From: Methanobrevibacter sp.
Lineage (GTDB): Archaea; Methanobacteriota; Methanobacteria; Methanobacteriales; Methanobacteriaceae
Reading direction: 5' to 3'
NCBI GenBank assembly: GCA_017652345.1
Contig: JAGCBE010000113.1
Coordinates: 14,214 to 78,213 of the forward strand
DNA length: 64,000 bases
The stretch's first letter is position 1; each line of letters starts with the position of its first letter. The notes beneath the pieces are model-generated. The model was given only the letters and a program-made list of their open reading frames with translations, had not been told where the DNA came from and ran no database searches. This document shows, piece after piece, positions 41,203 through 50,221 of the stretch. A program made the translations under genes and the position numbers.

Positions 41203-41733
41203 GTGCAAGAAACAGAAACAAAATTACAGTTAGGTGACAATGAATCATCCGCATATTATATGATGGAACAATTAGCACAAAATTCAGAAGTTGTTAATCT
41301 AGATATTAACGGAGATAAATTAGTTGAAAGAACTAAACTGTTTATGGTGTCTCACGCAAGACAACAATTAAATAGAATTATTAAAATGACAAAATTCATG
41401 GAAAAACTTGAAAATAAATTCATGGATGCAGTTAATAGTCGTGTAGACGAAGAACCTGGTAATATAGCAATGATTTCAATGGCTATGGAAGTTGTAACAA
41501 AATGTCTAGAATCAGCAGAATCAGAGGTATTTCAAATTCTAAAGGATGATAGGCTACAAAACATAGTTATAAATACTACTAATATAATAACACCGGATGG
41601 AAATTCTGCAACTATTATTGATGCGGATTCGAGAGATGAAGTTAGAAATCTTGCATCAAGTTTATTACAACAACTATCAGATTTATCAAATGTAAAAGAA
41701 GAACAAGAAAACGGAGATGAAGAAAATGTTTGA
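41203..41733 (+). CDS. Hypothetical helical protein, 176 aa
   Basis: Starts at GTG 41203; GAGGGGTGATTAAAG upstream. Long helical central part (HARQQLNRIIKMTKFMEKLE), beta patch (IVINTTNIITPDG) and acidic tail (VKEEQENGDEENV). The profile recalls phage terminase-small-subunit or scaffold proteins, but there is no motif that settles it. Overlaps the next gene by eight bases. Confidence 0.65.
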   Translation: MQETETKLQLGDNESSAYYMMEQLAQNSEVVNLDINGDKLVERTKLFMVSHARQQLNRIIKMTKFMEKLENKFMDAVNSRVDEEPGNIAMISMAMEVVTKCLESAESEVFQILKDDRLQNIVINTTNIITPDGNSATIIDADSRDEVRNLASSLLQQLSDLSNVKEEQENGDEENV

Positions 41734-42244
41734 AGTATTTCAAAATCTACATGATAATAGACAAAGTGACAGTATTCCATATTTCTCATTCTATGATAAT
41801 AACGGAGATCTAATTAAGGGAAATATAGAAGTTTCTGTTGATGAAGATGGCCAGTTTAACTCCCTAACAACAGAGGTTGGTGGGGAGACAATTATATATC
41901 CAAAAGGAACATATTCATATGTAACAGAATGTTTATATGCCCTTGGAATAGGATTTTTACTCCCCGGAGATGTTGTAAAATTAAAGATTGATGAATTGAA
42001 AACATATGAACTTAATTTTGGATGGCACACTAATGTATCAGGTCAAACAATATACTCATGGTATCTTACAGAGCTACCAGAAGAAGATTATTTCTATAAT
42101 GAGCGAAATGGAATTTTCAATTCTGCCGATCTGGTAGACATGAATATTGAAAATAAACAAATTCTGACATTTTATAAAGAATATTTAGATACTATAGAGG
42201 TAGTTACCTTTAAAAAAGACAGGGTATCTTTTAACGTGATTTAA
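41726..42244 (+). CDS. Hypothetical beta-rich protein, 172 aa
   Basis: ATG 41726 is ten bases from GGAG; ATG 41717 is an alternative three codons upstream. Beta-rich with many aromatic residues (ELNFGWHTNVSGQTIYSWYL). Probably a small virion component, judged only by style and neighbours. Confidence 0.6.
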   Translation: MFEVFQNLHDNRQSDSIPYFSFYDNNGDLIKGNIEVSVDEDGQFNSLTTEVGGETIIYPKGTYSYVTECLYALGIGFLLPGDVVKLKIDELKTYELNFGWHTNVSGQTIYSWYLTELPEEDYFYNERNGIFNSADLVDMNIENKQILTFYKEYLDTIEVVTFKKDRVSFNVI

Positions 42245-42260
42245 GAGAGGGTGTTTGAAT

Positions 42261-43394
42261 TTGGCACTACCAGAATCAAAGAAAAAAGAAATACGGGAAT
42301 ATCCATCATATCCAAGAGTAACTAAATTAACAGAACCTTTGTTAGTTCGCCCGGATAGGTTATCTTTATTAGTAAATGATACAATGTTTTATGCGAAAAT
42401 AAAGTTAGGAATGGCAGCAAAAGGTTTTTTAATTTATGTTTCTGGATTAGGAATTCCAATCTACGACAATACAAAATCAGGCAATTCAAAAGTAGATCTT
42501 TATACGGAGTATGGAATTGGAAGAGGAATGACTGAAACTGCTGAATACAATGCAATTTTATCTAAAGCTAAAAAATGGTTAGATGATCTTGAAATTGAAA
42601 TTGCAGATCAGGTAAATGACAATCCAATTAAAGCCGCTATTGATAGACTAAACTGGCAGCAGCATTATGATACAACTGGATCAAATACTGACTTTGTGGA
42701 AGAATTTAAAGAGAATGATTTTGCAGAAGTTAATATTGATTGGCGGAACATAGATCATGGAAGCGGTGTTGAAGTAGATACAATTCCTGTAACAGTTGAA
42801 AACGCTGTTGAAACTATAACTGGAGTAGACCCAGATATTCCAGGACCATCTCCAAGAGGAACATTGTGGACAGTTACTAACCAAATAAAGAAGTTAGATG
42901 ACAATATGAATAAAATAGGTGTTGACAATACAGCAGGAACACTCTATTATATTGGTGACGCTTTATTAAATAGAAGTCTATCTACTCAGAAATCTGTATA
43001 TATGGGATTACAAGATGTTAAAACTCAAACAGGTAAAGTCGCAACTAACCTTAAAGCTGATAATGATACATACACTATTTCTAAGGCACTTAGAGAACAA
43101 ACTGATGACAGTGTTTCAAAATCTATTGATAATGCTAGAGTTACAATATCAAATGATATTCAAACATTGTCTGGTAAGGTAGACATTACTAATAACAAGT
43201 TAGACACTATAAATGGAAATATTCTAACAGCTAGCGGAACACTAACATCTATGGATGGAAAACTAACAACTATTGATGGAAGACTTTATGCGTCAGATGG
43301 TCAGACAATCGGTAACACCACACGCTATATACGTCAACTATTAGATAATGTTACATATGGTGGAGATGCTATTAACGTCAATAATACAAACTGA
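42261..43394 (+). CDS. Tail/baseplate-type structural protein with coiled coil
   Basis: 377 residues from TTG 42261, seven bases after GAGGGTG. Mixed N-terminal domain, then after residue 210 a repetitive region (IKKLDDNMNKIGVDNTAG, KVDITNNKLDTINGNILT, TLTSMDGKLTTIDGRL) with Asn/Thr/Ser-rich heptads typical of trimeric phage fibres. No enzyme motif. A tail fibre, neck or baseplate component is likely. Confidence 0.55.
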   Translation: MALPESKKKEIREYPSYPRVTKLTEPLLVRPDRLSLLVNDTMFYAKIKLGMAAKGFLIYVSGLGIPIYDNTKSGNSKVDLYTEYGIGRGMTETAEYNAILSKAKKWLDDLEIEIADQVNDNPIKAAIDRLNWQQHYDTTGSNTDFVEEFKENDFAEVNIDWRNIDHGSGVEVDTIPVTVENAVETITGVDPDIPGPSPRGTLWTVTNQIKKLDDNMNKIGVDNTAGTLYYIGDALLNRSLSTQKSVYMGLQDVKTQTGKVATNLKADNDTYTISKALREQTDDSVSKSIDNARVTISNDIQTLSGKVDITNNKLDTINGNILTASGTLTSMDGKLTTIDGRLYASDGQTIGNTTRYIRQLLDNVTYGGDAINVNNTN

Positions 43395-43449
43395 TCATTT
43401 TAATTTTGTTCGTTGTAAAAATAAATTTATTCAAAAAGGTGATGAATAA

Positions 43450-43998
43450 ATGAGTAACATACTTGAAATAAATAACTGGAACCAATTAGTTTCAGCAAAA
43501 GCAGATAATGAAAATCTAAAAATATTGGTAACAAGATATAACGGAGAAGATCTAATAGGAACTAAAATACAAATAGTAAATTATCTAACTAATGATATTT
43601 ATCTAACACTATTTGCAAATGTTTTATATTCAGATATTATTCCTGTAACCGCTTCAATGCCAGAAGAACAAACAGTTGCAATTCTAAATTCTTATGGTTT
43701 TCACATAAGAATTTCACAACCTGAAGTTCTATCAGAAAATGTTGTAACAATTCTAAGAGGACTATACGCAGAAGGATATAGATATGTATATAAGGATTAT
43801 GTTCATCAAGAAAATCCAATAATTAAAAATAAGTATGTAATCTATGTTTCTAAAGAAATAGATCTTAGACAAAAGGGTTACAATATCACAAATATGCCGG
43901 ATTATATTGAAGATGAATGGGATTGGTGCAGAGCTTTTAAAACATATCCTATTGAAGATCTAATTGAAAACGGAACTGTAGATAACGGCGTTGAATAA
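43450..43998 (+). CDS. Hypothetical virion-type protein, 182 aa
   Basis: AAAAAGGTGATGAATAA before ATG 43450. N-terminal beta domain (LKILVTRYNGEDLIGTKIQI), later helix with many aromatics (ILRGLYAEGYRYVYKDYVHQ). Acidic C-terminus. No family recognised; sits among structural-type genes. Confidence 0.6.
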   Translation: MSNILEINNWNQLVSAKADNENLKILVTRYNGEDLIGTKIQIVNYLTNDIYLTLFANVLYSDIIPVTASMPEEQTVAILNSYGFHIRISQPEVLSENVVTILRGLYAEGYRYVYKDYVHQENPIIKNKYVIYVSKEIDLRQKGYNITNMPDYIEDEWDWCRAFKTYPIEDLIENGTVDNGVE

Positions 43999-44000
43999 AA

Positions 44001-44378
44001 TTGGATTATCTATTTAGTAAAGTAGTAACTAACATTCCGGAACAATTTGAAATATCTTGTTATTATATTATAGACAATCATCTAAAGTTCATATCACTAT
44101 ACCAAAATAAATATTTTTACTTTCATTATGTTGATTCGTATAAAGTGGGAGAGTTTATACAGAAATCACAGAATGAGTATGAGTTCGATGTTTATGTACT
44201 TAAAACATCAAAACCAATTATTTCACAAAAAAGTGAGATAGAAGTAGTCAATAAAAAAGAATCAAGGGTTGTCACTGTAAAAACATACAGTGGCAATCCT
44301 CTTGAAAAGAAGAAAAAGCAAAAAGAGGAAAAGACCATAATAACAAGGTATCAATCAAATGGTAAAAAACTATTTTGA
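44001..44378 (+). CDS. Hypothetical protein, 125 aa
   Basis: Starts at TTG 44001, two bases after the previous stop, without a clear ribosome site, so translation probably relies on coupling. N-terminal half Tyr/Phe-rich, C-terminal half basic (NPLEKKKKQKEEKTIITR). No family recognised. Confidence 0.55.
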   Translation: MDYLFSKVVTNIPEQFEISCYYIIDNHLKFISLYQNKYFYFHYVDSYKVGEFIQKSQNEYEFDVYVLKTSKPIISQKSEIEVVNKKESRVVTVKTYSGNPLEKKKKQKEEKTIITRYQSNGKKLF

Positions 44379-44393
44379 GGGAGTTGATGCCTG

Positions 44394-45113
44394 ATGGCAA
44401 AGCAAACAAAAAAGCAAGAATATACACCGGACGATGCACCGGAAACACTTCATGAACACTCATTTTATGGTTTTAAACTAGACGAAGATCAAACATACTT
44501 TAGAGATTGCATTTGGGATAAAAATAAAATTCTGATCTTTTGTGATGCTAAGGCCGGAACTGGTAAAACACTTATGTCATTCGCAACTGCAAATTTATTA
44601 GTTGAATATGGATTTTACAATAATATAATCTATGTAGTAAGCCCGTATGGAGAAAGTAAACAAGGATTTTTACCTGGGGATATAACAGAAAAATCTGAGG
44701 TATATTTTGAACCAATATATCAAGCTATTATAAAATGTAACTTATTTCCTGAAAAAGTTATATACAATGAATCACTAACTGCAAGAACAGATAAGCAAGA
44801 AGCTACGGGATATGTTAAATGTTTAACACATACATATTTAAGAGGAACTAACTTTGAAAATTCGGTTGTGATATTAGATGAGAGTCAAAATTACAGTTTT
44901 GACGACTTAAAGAAAACATTAACTCGTGCTAATGATAATTGCAAGATAATTGTCATTGGACATAAACTACAAAGGGATACAAATGACTCTTCTTGTGGGT
45001 TTGAAAGATACATTGATTATTGTCAGCAAACAAATGATAACAGTTTTGCGGTTTGTAAATTAACAAAGAATTATCGTGGTAAAATAAGTCAATGGGCAGA
45101 TAATTTGTACTAA
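44394..45113 (+). CDS. phoH: PhoH-family ATPase
   Basis: 239 residues, GAGGGAGTTGATGCCTG in front of ATG 44394. Walker A CDAKAGTGKTLMS, SPYGESKQGFLPGDITEK, Walker B VVILDESQNYSFDDLK and IIVIGHKLQRD follow the PhoH fold. PhoH-like genes are common in phages; roles in RNA metabolism and phosphate starvation are proposed. Here it stands among structural-type genes, ahead of a terminator. Confidence 0.9.
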   Translation: MAKQTKKQEYTPDDAPETLHEHSFYGFKLDEDQTYFRDCIWDKNKILIFCDAKAGTGKTLMSFATANLLVEYGFYNNIIYVVSPYGESKQGFLPGDITEKSEVYFEPIYQAIIKCNLFPEKVIYNESLTARTDKQEATGYVKCLTHTYLRGTNFENSVVILDESQNYSFDDLKKTLTRANDNCKIIVIGHKLQRDTNDSSCGFERYIDYCQQTNDNSFAVCKLTKNYRGKISQWADNLY

Positions 45114-45128
45114 TTAAATAAAGATGTA

Positions 45129-45166
45129 AAAAGCAACCCTCCTAAGTAAGAAGGTTGCTTTTTTTG
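45129..45166 (+). terminator. Intrinsic terminator after phoH
   Basis: AAAAGCAACC (45129-45138) and GGTTGCTTTT (45153-45162), 14-base loop, eight T. Confidence 0.93.
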
Positions 45167-45176
45167 TTTAATACTA

Positions 45177-45205
45177 TTGACAATTTTCGAAGTTTATGTT
45201 ATAAT
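45177..45205 (+). promoter_or_regulatory. Promoter of the Clp-like/tail protein operon
   Basis: TTGACA (45177-45182), 17 bases, TATAAT (45200-45205) preceded by TGT. Confidence 0.92.
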
Positions 45206-45246
45206 TTATTTGTAAAATTATCTTTCTTTAAGGAAGTGATGACAAG

Positions 45247-47436
45247 TTGGACAGTATTTATCTAGAGTTTTTTGAAACTCTGCCAAAACACGCATTAGTA
45301 CCTCTAATACAATTAGTGCCAAATAAATTTGAAATAATAGACACAAAATTACTTGCATATGTATTTGTGCAACATGGTATACTGAAAAAGAAGGTTACTG
45401 ATAACTTAAAAGAGGCCGCTGATAAGATAGTTAAGCAACAGCTCAAAACACTTCCTTCAAAAAATGAAACATCGTCAGAACTTAAAGATATGAAATTATC
45501 TAAAGAGTGTGAATACCTAATAAAGAATTTCCTGTACTTTAAGAATAAGTATTCAGAAACAATAACATCTGATGTAATGACAACATACATATCATATATT
45601 ATGATCTCGGATGACAAGTTAAAGTGCTTTAAGTTTTTTGATGATTGCTTATATGTAAAGGAAAAACAAAATGTAAAAGATGAGTTGTACTTACAAATAT
45701 ATAACTTTGCCGGCTCTAACTTGTCAGAGGTATTAAAGAACTTCGGTGAATACTTGACGGACCCACTATTTTATCAACAGTACGATTGTGCTTTCAGAGA
45801 TAAAGAAATACAAGATACATTATCAATACTATGTAGGTTAAATAAATGTAATGTTATTCTTGTTGGAAATCCAGGTGTTGGAAAGACAACAATAGTAAAT
45901 GGAATTTGCAATATAATTCAGTCACCGGAATGTCCAAAATATTTACAAGGTTACAATGTGTTTGCACTTAATATAAATAAAATAATGAGTGGAACAACGT
46001 ATAGAGGAGATCTTGAAAAAAGATTAGACGATGTATTAACAGAACTAAAAAAGCAAGATAATGTAATTCTATTCATAGACGAAATCCATACATTATTCAG
46101 TAAAGATGGCGAGTTAGCACCAGTGCAAAATGTTTTAAAACCGTACCTAACTGAATCATCAAAAGTAATAGGATGCACAACAAATTCAGAATATAAGACA
46201 ATAGAAAGTGATAAAGCATTTGAGCGAAGATTTTCAATAGTACGAATAGAAGAAATGTCAGAATTATCCACAATAGAAACAATAGAGCAATGTAAACAAA
46301 AATATGAAGAATTCCACAATGTCGCAATATCTAGAACAATGGTTCGAAGAATTGTGTCCATGTGTTCATTATATATTAAAAACAGATACTTCCCAGATAA
46401 GGCGTTTGACATACTGGATAAGTCATGTGTTCGGTGTAAATTGTTAGGTAGGGAAGAGTTAAGTGTTGAAGATGTTGAAAATACAGTATATGAATTCTGT
46501 AACATAAACCCAACATCCTTATCAATAGATAAAATAAATAATGCACAAGAAACAGTAAAAGAAGTAATAATAGGTCAAGAAGAAGCAATAAACACAGCAT
46601 TTAACTGTATTAGAAGATATTGCATAGGAGTAAATGATAAAAGAAAACCTATAGGAAATTTATTATTTGTTGGTCCTACCGGAACAGGCAAAACAGAATT
46701 ATGCAAACAAATAGCGAATAAAATATTTACACCTGAGTGCTTTATCAGGTTTGATATGTCGGAATTTATGGAGTCACATTCAGTATCAAAACTGATTGGA
46801 TCTCCACCAGGATATGTAGGTTTTAATCAGGGAGGATCGCTAACAGAGTTAGTTAAACATAATCCATTTTCAGTAATACTATTTGATGAAATAGAAAAAG
46901 CGCATAAAGATGTAATAAATATACTGTTACAAATAATGGATGACGGTAGACTAACAGATTCTTTTGGAACAACTGTAGATTTTTGCAACTGTCTAATAGC
47001 AATGACATCTAATATAGGATGCAAAGAATATATGAATAAAAATACACTGGGCTTTTCTGATTCAGCAACAAGAGATACCTCAATCATCAAAAATGAAATA
47101 AATAACTATTTCAGGCCAGAATTTCTAAACAGACTTACAAATATAATCTATTTTAATACTATAACAAAAGATGTATTTACTACTATATTTGATATGGAGT
47201 TTGAAAACTTCATTAGGCGGTATAGGGATGTTGGTATTGAGCTAGCAATTCCAGAAGATGTAAAAATGTGGATTAAAAGTAAATGCTTTGATGAAAAGAA
47301 TGGTGTTCGTTTTGTTAAGAATAAAATAGAAAGTTTAATAGAAAATGAGCTGTTCTGTAATATAACAAATGACAATAAAAATTATAACTTCCATTTAACA
47401 GACAATAAACTTGTTTGTAAGAAAGGAGAATGCTAA
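45247..47436 (+). CDS. Two-domain Clp-type AAA+ unfoldase (ClpA/ClpC-like)
   Basis: 729 residues from TTG 45247, after AAGGAAGTGATG. First AAA+ domain: GNPGVGKTT near residue 208, ILFIDEIHTLF, GTTYRGDLEKRL pore region. Second: GPTGTGKTE near 476, DMSEFMESHSVSKLIG, SPPGYVGFNQGG pore loop, LFDEIEKAHKDV and FRPEFLNRL. An LGF tripeptide at about residue 601 sits where ClpP-docking IGF/IGL loops occur in ClpA/ClpX/ClpC. The N-terminal domain (about 160 residues) is not the usual Clp N-domain, and there is no long middle coiled coil as in ClpB. It may feed substrates to the host ClpP, or act in virion assembly. Confidence 0.88.
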   Translation: MDSIYLEFFETLPKHALVPLIQLVPNKFEIIDTKLLAYVFVQHGILKKKVTDNLKEAADKIVKQQLKTLPSKNETSSELKDMKLSKECEYLIKNFLYFKNKYSETITSDVMTTYISYIMISDDKLKCFKFFDDCLYVKEKQNVKDELYLQIYNFAGSNLSEVLKNFGEYLTDPLFYQQYDCAFRDKEIQDTLSILCRLNKCNVILVGNPGVGKTTIVNGICNIIQSPECPKYLQGYNVFALNINKIMSGTTYRGDLEKRLDDVLTELKKQDNVILFIDEIHTLFSKDGELAPVQNVLKPYLTESSKVIGCTTNSEYKTIESDKAFERRFSIVRIEEMSELSTIETIEQCKQKYEEFHNVAISRTMVRRIVSMCSLYIKNRYFPDKAFDILDKSCVRCKLLGREELSVEDVENTVYEFCNINPTSLSIDKINNAQETVKEVIIGQEEAINTAFNCIRRYCIGVNDKRKPIGNLLFVGPTGTGKTELCKQIANKIFTPECFIRFDMSEFMESHSVSKLIGSPPGYVGFNQGGSLTELVKHNPFSVILFDEIEKAHKDVINILLQIMDDGRLTDSFGTTVDFCNCLIAMTSNIGCKEYMNKNTLGFSDSATRDTSIIKNEINNYFRPEFLNRLTNIIYFNTITKDVFTTIFDMEFENFIRRYRDVGIELAIPEDVKMWIKSKCFDEKNGVRFVKNKIESLIENELFCNITNDNKNYNFHLTDNKLVCKKGEC

Positions 47437-47717
47437 TGAAAAGCAGAATCGTACAAAATCAGTTTCAATCTATAATTAGTGACGGTTACAGACGAATTGA
47501 AACTGAAAACGGAACTAAGATAGAATTTTCTTCTTTATTTAAAGAACTTATAAACGCACAAGCCCCAGAAATAATTTTTACTGACTGGGTTATTCTAGAA
47601 TCAGGTGAATGGACTGTGAACGCAGAACATGAGGATTCTAAAAGAAAACTTGCAATAGTCGGTAAGAATGTGAATGATTGTATTCAAAAAGCAAAAGACT
47701 GTTTTGAAGGGAGATAA
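47436..47717 (+). CDS. Hypothetical protein, 93 aa
   Basis: ATG 47436 overlaps the Clp-like stop by one base (TAATG); AAAGGAG lies eight bases upstream. Alpha/beta with VILESGEWTVNAEHEDSKRK and a final helix. No family recognised. It may be a partner of the ATPase, given the direct coupling. Confidence 0.65.
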   Translation: MKSRIVQNQFQSIISDGYRRIETENGTKIEFSSLFKELINAQAPEIIFTDWVILESGEWTVNAEHEDSKRKLAIVGKNVNDCIQKAKDCFEGR

Positions 47718-47722
47718 TGAAT

Positions 47723-48712
47723 ATGTCAAGTCCAGGAAATGGTTTACCAGATGGGTACGATTTAACTGCGTATAAAGCAGAAAGTAATACAGGAGAAGGT
47801 TCACAAGCTGAACCATTTATTCCAACAACCTGTAATGGTTTTATGTGGGCAGTTTTACAGACAAATAAATATGTTAAATTGACAACACTACTAGATTTTA
47901 GCAGGGACGATAATTATAAAAACGGGATTACCACATATTTAAACATAAGTTGTGCTAGGTTATATGCAGACACAACTTTAGCCGATGGTAATTTACCAGG
48001 TATAAATGGTCTTATTGTGAATGCGGCACATTTTATATGGCTGAAAACATCTAATAATCAAACTATTGATAACGTAAGTTTTTTGAATTGTATTTGGTCA
48101 AGAGCAAATGAAGCACTTTGTGTTTGGTGGAGATGCGAAGCCGGTAATTGCACAGTCACAGGTTGTGTATTCAGTTTACTTATAAAACAAAATGATCATT
48201 ATCCAATGTTTGAATATTCGGGTACGCTCGGAATACAATTTATATCATGTTCTCAATATTTTACATTTTCTGGAGGCATCCGCGCATGGACAACAAACGA
48301 TAATAGTCAGGTAGCTGCATTAGGGTATACAAGACAAAATTGCACCATTCAATTATCAAACTATGTGTATAGACCTGTATCCTCAAGTATTGCTTCAGGT
48401 GTTACTTTTATAGGTAATAATACAATAAAGAATTCTACAATATATGGTGATGTATATTTAGTTATATCGTCCACTGATGATAATGTAAGAGTTAATAAAG
48501 TAGACCATATATGTCTTGCGTTAAATCTTACATATGAAACAAATCGGGGATATCCAGTATTAGTGTGGAACAATCAAAGTAACTCTATTATTGTAGACAA
48601 GGATATTATAGATGCAAATATTTCGTGCCCAACAGCAGCAGGAGTTAATTATCTAACAACAGCACAAATGAAATCCGATACATATCTAACACAAATAGGA
48701 TTCTTACCATAA
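47723..48712 (+). CDS. Right-handed beta-helix-like virion surface protein
   Basis: 329 residues. ATG 47723 lies nine bases from AAGGGAG; ATG 47717 is too near. The body shows repeated short strands rich in Asn, Ser, Cys and aromatic residues (IDNVSFLNCIWSRANEALCV, NCTVTGCVFSLL, IQFISCSQYFTFSGGI, GVTFIGNNTIKNSTIYGDVY), the style of a pectate-lyase-like parallel beta-helix used in phage tailspikes. No catalytic residues can be named. Probably host-surface binding. Confidence 0.6.
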   Translation: MSSPGNGLPDGYDLTAYKAESNTGEGSQAEPFIPTTCNGFMWAVLQTNKYVKLTTLLDFSRDDNYKNGITTYLNISCARLYADTTLADGNLPGINGLIVNAAHFIWLKTSNNQTIDNVSFLNCIWSRANEALCVWWRCEAGNCTVTGCVFSLLIKQNDHYPMFEYSGTLGIQFISCSQYFTFSGGIRAWTTNDNSQVAALGYTRQNCTIQLSNYVYRPVSSSIASGVTFIGNNTIKNSTIYGDVYLVISSTDDNVRVNKVDHICLALNLTYETNRGYPVLVWNNQSNSIIVDKDIIDANISCPTAAGVNYLTTAQMKSDTYLTQIGFLP

Positions 48713-48731
48713 AAATAAAGGAGTGATAAAT

Positions 48732-49364
48732 ATGCCAGGAAGTCTAACTCCGATATGGGAAGATACGAATTGGGGATCGTATGACAATTATTTAGAGGAA
48801 TATCCAGTTCCGATATCAGCGCAAGTGATAAGTGTTTTTGATCCATCAAAAGTTTACAGTGTTTGGGCAGCAGATACACAATTAAGTGGTTATGTATCTC
48901 CAAAAAGTGCTCCAAATCTTTATAGATTAGGTGCATTTGCTAATCTACCGGATTTAAGAACACTAACTCTTCCATTATCAGTTAAAAAACTAGGAAGATA
49001 TAGCTGTTATAATAGTGGTGTAAGGTCAGTTTCAATGTCACCAACAGTAATATATTATTCAACAACTTTCCCCTCTACTTGTCAAATACACTTTTATACA
49101 TTAGCTGGATATACTGTTACACCACCAACAAAAAGAACTTATCAAGTAGGTGAAACATTTGACCCAACTGGAATGGTAGTAACTTGCACAGTATCAGATG
49201 GAATTCATGTTACAAATATTGTTACAGAACAAAGAAATACACTAGCCGGAGAACTAGGTGGATATATAGTAAATGTAGATCTATCAACAGTTGGTGAAAC
49301 AACAGCAGATGTATATTGTGGAGATAGGTTAATTAGTCAAATAGCTATCACAGTAACATCATAA
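48732..49364 (+). CDS. Surface protein with leucine-rich repeat and bacterial Ig-like (Big_3) domain
   Basis: 210 residues, AAAGGAG eight bases before ATG 48732. Middle part has BspA-like units (LRTLTLPLSVKKLGRYSCY, GVRSVSMSPTVI) like the giant protein at the left edge. The last 75 residues (PTKRTYQVGETFDPTGMVV, then VDLSTVGETTADVYC) fit the Big_3 immunoglobulin-like fold. Such domains decorate phage tails and bind carbohydrate. Last gene before a terminator. Confidence 0.75.
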   Translation: MPGSLTPIWEDTNWGSYDNYLEEYPVPISAQVISVFDPSKVYSVWAADTQLSGYVSPKSAPNLYRLGAFANLPDLRTLTLPLSVKKLGRYSCYNSGVRSVSMSPTVIYYSTTFPSTCQIHFYTLAGYTVTPPTKRTYQVGETFDPTGMVVTCTVSDGIHVTNIVTEQRNTLAGELGGYIVNVDLSTVGETTADVYCGDRLISQIAITVTS

Positions 49365-49376
49365 GTGAATAGTAAC

Positions 49377-49408
49377 AAAAACACAGATCATTCGGTCTGT
49401 GTTTTTTG
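49377..49408 (+). terminator. Intrinsic terminator ending the structural block
   Basis: AAAAACACAGA (49377-49387) and TCTGTGTTTTT (49396-49406), 8-base loop, T run. Confidence 0.95.
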
Positions 49409-49432
49409 TTGAGCTTTTTATCGAATAACCTC

Positions 49433-49461
49433 TTGACAAAATAAAAAATATGTGTTATACT
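49433..49461 (+). promoter_or_regulatory. Sigma-A-type promoter with extended -10
   Basis: TTGACA (49433-49438), 17 bases, TATACT (49456-49461) preceded by TGT. Upstream box TTATCGAATAACC. Confidence 0.93.
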
Positions 49462-49493
49462 ATATATAACAACAAAGAAAGGAATTTATAGAT

Positions 49494-49697
49494 ATGAAAA
49501 AGAAATTTTGGTCAACAATTTACAACATTTTCAGTTCACTTGTAATTTACAATTTTGTTCTGCTATGTTTTTTAGGATATCTACTTTCAAAGAATATGAT
49601 ACTATCGTTTGTTCTAATGATCGCAACTGTTTTATGGTTTTATAGCCTTTTAATTGAGCTGCTTCATTTGTTTGGTTTTTTACATGATAAGGAGTAA
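49494..49697 (+). CDS. Small membrane protein with two hydrophobic helices
   Basis: 67 residues. GAAAGGAATTTATAGAT before ATG 49494. Segments SSLVIYNFVLLCFLGYLL and LSFVLMIATVLWFYSLLIEL are long enough to cross a membrane, joined by a short KN turn; basic N-terminus, acidic C-terminus. This is holin-like in layout, but no lysin gene is nearby. First gene of its operon. Confidence 0.65.
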   Translation: MKKKFWSTIYNIFSSLVIYNFVLLCFLGYLLSKNMILSFVLMIATVLWFYSLLIELLHLFGFLHDKE

Positions 49698-49702
49698 TTA
49701 TA

Positions 49703-50221
49703 ATGGCAAGTTTTAAGGATATTCCTCAGTTCACTTATGGATCTTATGAGGTGGATATTCATATTCGTCACCTTGAAAAAATGTTAAAGTCCTACGAAGA
49801 AGATTATAATCTTGAACTTAATCCTGATTTTCAGAGAGGTAATGTTTGGACGGAGGATCAGCAGATTAAGTTTGTTGAATTCTTCCTTCGCGGTGGAAAG
49901 TCTGCAAGAATTATTTATTTCAACATTGGGGAGTGGTCTTTCAAAAAGGACACAGACATTCCTCAAATGGTTTGCGTAGATGGACTTCAGAGACTTACTG
50001 CTATTCTTAGATTTCTTCACGGTGAAATTCCTGTTTTCGGACATTGCATTAGTGAATATGAGGATAACATTCCACTTGATCACACCCTTAAATTTAATAT
50101 CAATAATCTCGCATATAAAAAGGATGTTTTGAAGTGGTATGTAGAGATGAACTCTGGTGGAACTGTTCACAGCAATGAAGAGATTGATAGAGTTAAGAAA
50201 ATGATTGACGAGGCAGAATAA
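49703..50221 (+). CDS. DUF262 (GmrSD/ParB-like) domain protein
   Basis: 172 residues, AAGGAG site before ATG 49703. LELNPDFQRGNVWTEDQQIK, FFLRGGKSARIIYFN and MVCVDGLQRLTAILRFLHGE (the DGxQR motif) are the hallmarks of the DUF262 nucleotide-binding domain found in GmrS, DndB-like and BrxC-adjacent systems. Only the N-terminal domain is present, without any HNH nuclease domain, so it is not a restriction enzyme as it stands. It may interact with or counter a host defence system of this family; that is inference. Confidence 0.8.
   Translation: MASFKDIPQFTYGSYEVDIHIRHLEKMLKSYEEDYNLELNPDFQRGNVWTEDQQIKFVEFFLRGGKSARIIYFNIGEWSFKKDTDIPQMVCVDGLQRLTAILRFLHGEIPVFGHCISEYEDNIPLDHTLKFNINNLAYKKDVLKWYVEMNSGGTVHSNEEIDRVKKMIDEAE

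Noticed and set aside
45951..46505. A 184-codon frame on the - strand
   Set aside because: It lies inside the Clp-like gene, whose + strand motifs are unambiguous.
49494..49697. Firm call of the two-helix membrane protein as a holin
   Set aside because: Topology fits, but there is no endolysin nearby and many accessory phage proteins look the same.
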